Source: UBA6080 sp964607515 (GTDB taxonomy: Bacteria; Fermentibacterota; Fermentibacteria; Fermentibacterales; JCC-6). Taken from it: a stretch of 64,000 bases of DNA. Both the position numbers and the translations under genes were made by a program. The DNA lies in contig CAZSKU010000005.1 in NCBI GenBank assembly GCA_964607515.1, positions 1 to 64,000 on the forward strand. The letters run 5' to 3'. Shown one piece after another: positions 60,525 to 64,000 of the stretch (its first letter is position 1; every line of letters starts with the position of its first letter). Below the pieces are notes generated by a model. It saw only the letters and a list, made by a program, of their open reading frames with translations. It made no database searches and had not been told where the DNA came from.

Positions 60525-63034
60525 CTGGATTTGAATCTTAAGGTGAAGCGGGTTCCCCTGTCCCTGGATGAAAAGACCGTGATGGTGCCGCCCATGGTCT
60601 CGGTGAGTGTCTTGGCCAGAGGAAGGTCCAGGGCTGTGGCCGGAATCGGCTGACCGGGGATTGCCCCCTTCCGCCCCTTGAAAAGGTCCGGGATCGCCTC
60701 CGCAGGAATGCCCCTGCCGCTGCTCTCCACCTGCACTGACCAGAACCCGCTGCCGCCTGCCACGGATACCCTGACCTTGTCGCCCGCGCCGGATATTTCC
60801 ATGGCGGTTCTGACCAGGCTGCTGAGGGCGATTCGAAGCCATGACGGATCGAAACATGCTATGAAGCCCTGGTCATCCCCTTGAAACTGAAGTACGGCGC
60901 CGGAGGACGATGGAGTCTCCATGATTCTGTTAACCACCTCCAGGACGGTGGCCCCCGGGTCCAGCCACTGCATGTCGGGCTTTCCCCCGAAGGCGGCGAC
61001 CCTGAGCCATCCCGAGAGCAGAGATGATGATTCGGCGACACTTCCGGCGGATTCCCCGATGATCCTGAGGAGCACTTCCCTCTCGCCATCCTCGGTGTTG
61101 TTCGAGGAAAGCCGCCTGGAGGCGTGGAGCAGGGCCGCCGAGGAGGAGTTCAGCCGGTGGTCGATCTCTGAAACCGCGGATTCCGGCAGTTCCCCTGGGA
61201 TGCCGCTCTGGATGGACTCCCGGGAACCGGGAAGCTGGACGTGCTCCAGGGCGGAAAAAATCCCCGCGGCGGTCTCCAGAAGGGCGAGAGCCTCTCCCCG
61301 GAAACCTTCCTGCGAAGATGTCGCCAGGAGAACCACTCCGGCGACGATTTCGCCTCTGGTGACCGGAGCCGCGATCTCTCCCCCGGAGTCCGGGAACATC
61401 GCGGACATTCTCACGTCCCGGACCGGATCCGCCAGAAAGGCGCTTCTTCCGTGCACCGACACCCAGGTCATTATGCTGTCGGAGTTCAGGGGGAATCCGG
61501 GAAGGTCGCCCTGGATTCCCACCGAGGCAACCGGAAGGAGCATGGTTCCGTCGGAGCTGATCTCCGCCTTTACGGCCCTGTCGGCGCCGCACAGGGAAGC
61601 CAGCTCCCGGAGGGCTTTCTCCATCCCCTCCCTTCCCCTTCTGGCGAGTCCTGTCAATCGGGATACGTGCTCCAGAACCGTTCTGGCTCTGGTATGCTCT
61701 CCGCTCGCGCCGGAAAAACCGGGGTGGTAGAAAGCCAGCTTCAGAGACGTTTCGCCGCAGGGAGAGAGGGTGTTCGACTTCAGTCCGCCCAGGGCGAGCA
61801 TGCCCCGGATTCCATCCCTGACCACCGGTTGGTAGAGGTTCCAGACGCCCCGGGACTGAGCCCATATCCTGTCCTTCAGATCCGGGGGCATTCCTTCCAT
61901 GAGATGGTCGGCGGGACCGGAGGTCACGGTTCCGGCGGGGGTCGCCAGGGCAGCCGATTGGGCGCCCGCGGTGTCCATGAGGAGGCGGAGCAGGGCTTCC
62001 GGATTCTCCGGGGATTTCTGCAGGGACTCCATGGCGCTTTTCGGCACCGGGCATCCCTCAGGGAAGTCCTGCCTTCTGGTCATGAACGCCACCGAATCGC
62101 CGCCCTCAGTCAGCGGGAACACGGAAATCTCCATGAGCGGCGAATCCTCCCGGAGACCCGGTCTCAGCCCCAGGGTATACCTGCTCGGGGCGAAGTACCC
62201 CCTGACCCTCTTGTCGTGATTGGCCCTGGCTTCCTCGCGGTACTCATCGGCCACCCACTTCCAGAAGTAAGTACCCTGAATCTCGTTCTTGCCGTATGTG
62301 TTCCTGGCCAGTTCCCTGGCTGCGCAGTTCAACTTGGTGATAAGGCCGCTCTTGTCCACCACCAGGGCCGGGGTGGGGTTTTCCTCGATGATGGTGTTCA
62401 AGAGCGAGTCGGAAGCTCCTCCGGTGTTTACCAGGGCCAGTGAGGGTGCGGAGAGGTCGCACAGGATCAGGCTGCCCGGCGCCGGCACGGATTCCATGGA
62501 GACGATCCAGTTTTCCCTGCCGTCCTGGGACGATCCGGAACTGGCCAGGAATTCGTCCACCCTTCCCCTGACCGAGCACCCCTTCAACGCCGCCTGCACC
62601 GCGGGTCTCGAGGCCGGCTCGAACAGGGACTGCAGGGTTTTCGCCGACCTGTCCATCTCCTCCGGGGCATGGCTCGACATGGACACAAGCCTTCCCGAGG
62701 AGGTGCACAGGAAGGTCTTCCGACCCCCTCTGAACACGTCCAGAAGGTTCGCCGCCCGGGGCCGGTCCAGGGTGTCCAGGAGAATGAGAGACCTTCCGTC
62801 CTTCAGCAGAGCCTTGTTGACCTCCAGCAGCCTGCCGCCCACGGAACAAGGCCATCGGCCGGTTGCGGTGTCGCGGAAGAGCGAGGCCAGCTCGACGGGA
62901 TCCGATCCGCAGTTTTCCGCAAGCGACTGCCATTCCATGGAGAACAGAGGCTGGGCGTCATCCCCGGATACCACCGACCAGGCCGATCCTTCAGGCAGCT
63001 GGAAAGGAGTTGCAGAGGACGGGATTCCTTTCAT
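60521..63034 (-). CDS. PAS/GAF sensor with a degenerate histidine-kinase module
   Basis: 837 residues, soluble. A PAS domain (about 215-320; IIEENPTPALVVDKSGLITKLN), a GAF domain (about 440-590; LCGADRAVKAEIS, DPVRDVRMSAMFPDSGGEIAAPV) and a kinase-like C terminus. A His is present in a weak H-box (EIDHRLNSSSAAL). In the ATPase part the N-box Asn is replaced (ALSSLVRTAMEIS) and the G1 Asp is missing (VESSGRGIPAEAI), while the G2 end GTRFTLRF is kept. ATP binding is therefore doubtful. ATG at 63034 was preferred; another at 63067 adds eleven residues. No response regulator is adjacent; queA follows in GTGA overlap. Confidence 0.8.
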   Translation of the reverse strand: MKGIPSSATPFQLPEGSAWSVVSGDDAQPLFSMEWQSLAENCGSDPVELASLFRDTATGRWPCSVGGRLLEVNKALLKDGRSLILLDTLDRPRAANLLDVFRGGRKTFLCTSSGRLVSMSSHAPEEMDRSAKTLQSLFEPASRPAVQAALKGCSVRGRVDEFLASSGSSQDGRENWIVSMESVPAPGSLILCDLSAPSLALVNTGGASDSLLNTIIEENPTPALVVDKSGLITKLNCAARELARNTYGKNEIQGTYFWKWVADEYREEARANHDKRVRGYFAPSRYTLGLRPGLREDSPLMEISVFPLTEGGDSVAFMTRRQDFPEGCPVPKSAMESLQKSPENPEALLRLLMDTAGAQSAALATPAGTVTSGPADHLMEGMPPDLKDRIWAQSRGVWNLYQPVVRDGIRGMLALGGLKSNTLSPCGETSLKLAFYHPGFSGASGEHTRARTVLEHVSRLTGLARRGREGMEKALRELASLCGADRAVKAEISSDGTMLLPVASVGIQGDLPGFPLNSDSIMTWVSVHGRSAFLADPVRDVRMSAMFPDSGGEIAAPVTRGEIVAGVVLLATSSQEGFRGEALALLETAAGIFSALEHVQLPGSRESIQSGIPGELPESAVSEIDHRLNSSSAALLHASRRLSSNNTEDGEREVLLRIIGESAGSVAESSSLLSGWLRVAAFGGKPDMQWLDPGATVLEVVNRIMETPSSSGAVLQFQGDDQGFIACFDPSWLRIALSSLVRTAMEISGAGDKVRVSVAGGSGFWSVQVESSGRGIPAEAIPDLFKGRKGAIPGQPIPATALDLPLAKTLTETMGGTITVFSSRDRGTRFTLRFKSR

Positions 63035-63119
63035 ATCTTCTTTCAAACACGGTGCGCAATGACGCAATGATTGGGAACACTGACTAACATGGGTAATTCT
63101 ATTAGATTCGGGAGAGGAA
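63035..63119. promoter_or_regulatory. divergent promoter region between sensor and EIIA-like genes
   Basis: 85 bases, A/T-richer than the surroundings (for example GGGTAATTCTATTAGATT). A TTGGGA at 63071 and TATTAG at 63100 are seen, but the spacing is too long for a confident sigma70 promoter. GGGAGAGGAA just before 63120 is a good ribosome binding site for the rightward gene. Confidence 0.3.
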
Positions 63120-63581
63120 ATGGAAGGTTCGTCTTTGAAATATCAGTCATACTGCTGCTTTGATCTTGGCGCCGGCTCGAGGGGGGAAGCTCTCGAGGAG
63201 CTTCTGGATGTCATCCCGCTGAACAGGAATTCGCTGAAGCTCATCCATGGAGCCCTGGAGATGAGGGAACAGGCCGGCCCCACCACCATGGCGCCGGGAA
63301 TCGCGATTCCCCATTGCAGAAGCATTCTGGTGGACGACCTGACGGTGGTGGTCGGCAGAAGCTCCGCCGGCGTGCCGTGGCCCGAGGATCCGGTACGGGT
63401 GATGATCCTTTTCATATCCCCCGTGAGACCCGACGGTCCCCATGAGCACCTGGCATTCATCAGCCATGTCGCCTCCCGAATCAAGAAGTCCCCTGAGGCG
63501 GTTCTCAATGCGGAGAGCTCCGAGGCTCTGCTGGGTATTCTGGGTCTGGAACCCGTGCACGGAGGTGTTGATGAATCTTGA
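63120..63581 (+). CDS. PTS EIIA type-2 (PtsN-like) domain protein
   Basis: 153 residues with the fructose/nitrogen-type EIIA fold: LLDVIPLNRNSLKLIHGALEMREQ, the phospho-acceptor loop GIAIPHCRS (His65), DLTVVVGRSSAGVPW, and VRVMILFISPVRPDGPHEHLAFISHVASRI. Such proteins take phosphate from HPr and either feed a sugar permease or act as regulators. No EIIB/EIIC, HPr or EI gene is adjacent, so a regulatory role is more likely. It overlaps the next gene by 11 bases. Confidence 0.88.
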   Translation: MEGSSLKYQSYCCFDLGAGSRGEALEELLDVIPLNRNSLKLIHGALEMREQAGPTTMAPGIAIPHCRSILVDDLTVVVGRSSAGVPWPEDPVRVMILFISPVRPDGPHEHLAFISHVASRIKKSPEAVLNAESSEALLGILGLEPVHGGVDES

Positions 63582-63924
63582 TCTTGAAAGACTCATCGGT
63601 CTTCACGATCTGGATGTGATGATCGCCGACCTGGAGAGAAAGGAAGTCCAGGACAGGGAGAAGATGATGGGCCTCAGCCCGGAAAAGGCCCGGGAAGAAC
63701 TGCTGACCCTGCGGGCGGAGTACATCAGGAACATCAACAAGAAGTGGCTCGGGCTCTACACACAGCTCACCAAACACTACGGCAACGCCGTGGTGCCGGC
63801 GGTTGCCTGCCGGTGTACGGGCTGCCTGACCCGGCTGCCCACCGCGATGTGTTCGGACCCTGAACGGAACGACAGGATAAACACCTGCCCCACCTGCAGC
63901 AGGATAATGTACTGGGCGGAGTAG
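63571..63924 (+). CDS. zinc-ribbon protein with helical N terminus
   Basis: 117 residues. An N-terminal helical, charged segment (LERLIGLHDLDVMIADLERKEVQD) resembles that of the C4-type zinc-ribbon family (zf-RING_7/DUF164), but it is shorter. The C terminus has a Cys cluster ACRCTGCLTRLP, then MCSDPERNDRINTCPTCSRIMYW. GGAGGTG stands five bases before the ATG. A nucleic-acid or protein contact is likely, the function unknown. guaB follows. Confidence 0.75.
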   Translation: MNLDLERLIGLHDLDVMIADLERKEVQDREKMMGLSPEKAREELLTLRAEYIRNINKKWLGLYTQLTKHYGNAVVPAVACRCTGCLTRLPTAMCSDPERNDRINTCPTCSRIMYWAE

Positions 63925-63945
63925 CCAAGCCCTCTGGAGTCAGGA

Positions 63946-64000
63946 ATGAACCCGATGCAAGCGGAAACGGCTCTCACCTTCGATGACGTTCTCATACTCC
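63946..64000 (+). CDS. guaB: inosine-5'-monophosphate dehydrogenase, N-terminal fragment
   Basis: The window ends after 18 codons. The sequence MNPMQAETALTFDDVLIL matches the highly conserved IMP dehydrogenase N terminus (ALTFDDVLL). It catalyses the first step from IMP to GMP. The start ATG follows AGTCAGGA. Too little is present to check the CBS pair or the catalytic Cys. Confidence 0.85.
   Translation, partial: MNPMQAETALTFDDVLIL

Noticed and set aside
1..64000. CRISPR arrays, prophage or transposase genes
   Set aside because: No regularly spaced direct repeats, phage structural genes or transposase motifs were seen.

Overview
The window is a tightly packed stretch of a GC-rich bacterial chromosome with 52 protein genes. 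Most neighbours overlap by a few bases, and no gap exceeds about 240 bases. Lipid A chemistry (LpxH-type hydrolase), a TonB-dependent receptor, a TolC-type channel, a TamA/TamB pair and several lipoproteins show a two-membrane (Gram-negative) cell. B12-dependent ribonucleotide reductase, archaeal-type prolyl-tRNA synthetase, a PC4-type DNA-binding protein and many fused or unusual proteins suggest an uncultured lineage, perhaps near the FCB superphylum or a related candidate phylum. That placement is inference only. I recognised no rRNA, tRNA, CRISPR array, prophage or insertion sequence. One small inverted-repeat element is present.

Layout. 78-3718 (+): TonB-dependent receptor plus a beta-propeller lipoprotein. 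3702-8328 (-): S41-type lipoprotein, DUF4126 membrane protein, large membrane protein, proS. 8566-12549 (+): PAP2-like protein, then panB-purD-purE and a TsaC/Sua5 protein. 12546-22199 (-): a nine-gene run for envelope glycolipid or polysaccharide work: a flippase-like/radical SAM fusion, a YfhO-like protein, a second flippase-like protein, an epimerase, two glycosyltransferases, an LpxH-like hydrolase and two small exported proteins. 22339-24618 (+): nrdJ. 24628-24852 (-) and 24974-27337 (+): a PC4 homologue divergent from a multi-PAS sensor. 27345-32642 (-): cation-chloride-type transporter, cdd, deoB, Rqc2/NFACT. 32729-47716 (+): a 15-kb housekeeping run: yicC, a gmk-coaB fusion, UDG, dnaB, radA, PIN-TRAM, ispDF, DedA, glycogen-synthase-like, membrane protein, TolC-like, MFS/spermidine-synthase-like, fabD. 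47818-49131 (-): ThiD-Nudix fusion. 49161-54702 (+): TamA-TamB. 54706-63034 (-): Wzi-like barrel, RlmD-like, tgt, membrane protein, queA, degenerate sensor kinase. 63120-64000 (+): EIIA-like protein, zinc-ribbon protein, start of guaB.

The most striking points are three domain fusions (flippase-like with radical SAM; guanylate kinase with CoaB; ThiD with Nudix), a 140-bp palindromic element that supplies the ends of two convergent genes, repeated NTGA stop/start overlaps that seem to include CTG start codons, and two sensor proteins that look like kinases but lack key catalytic residues. The receptor/propeller pair at the left end resembles the BtuB-BtuG arrangement, which would fit the B12-dependent reductase further on, but the substrate cannot be read from the sequence.
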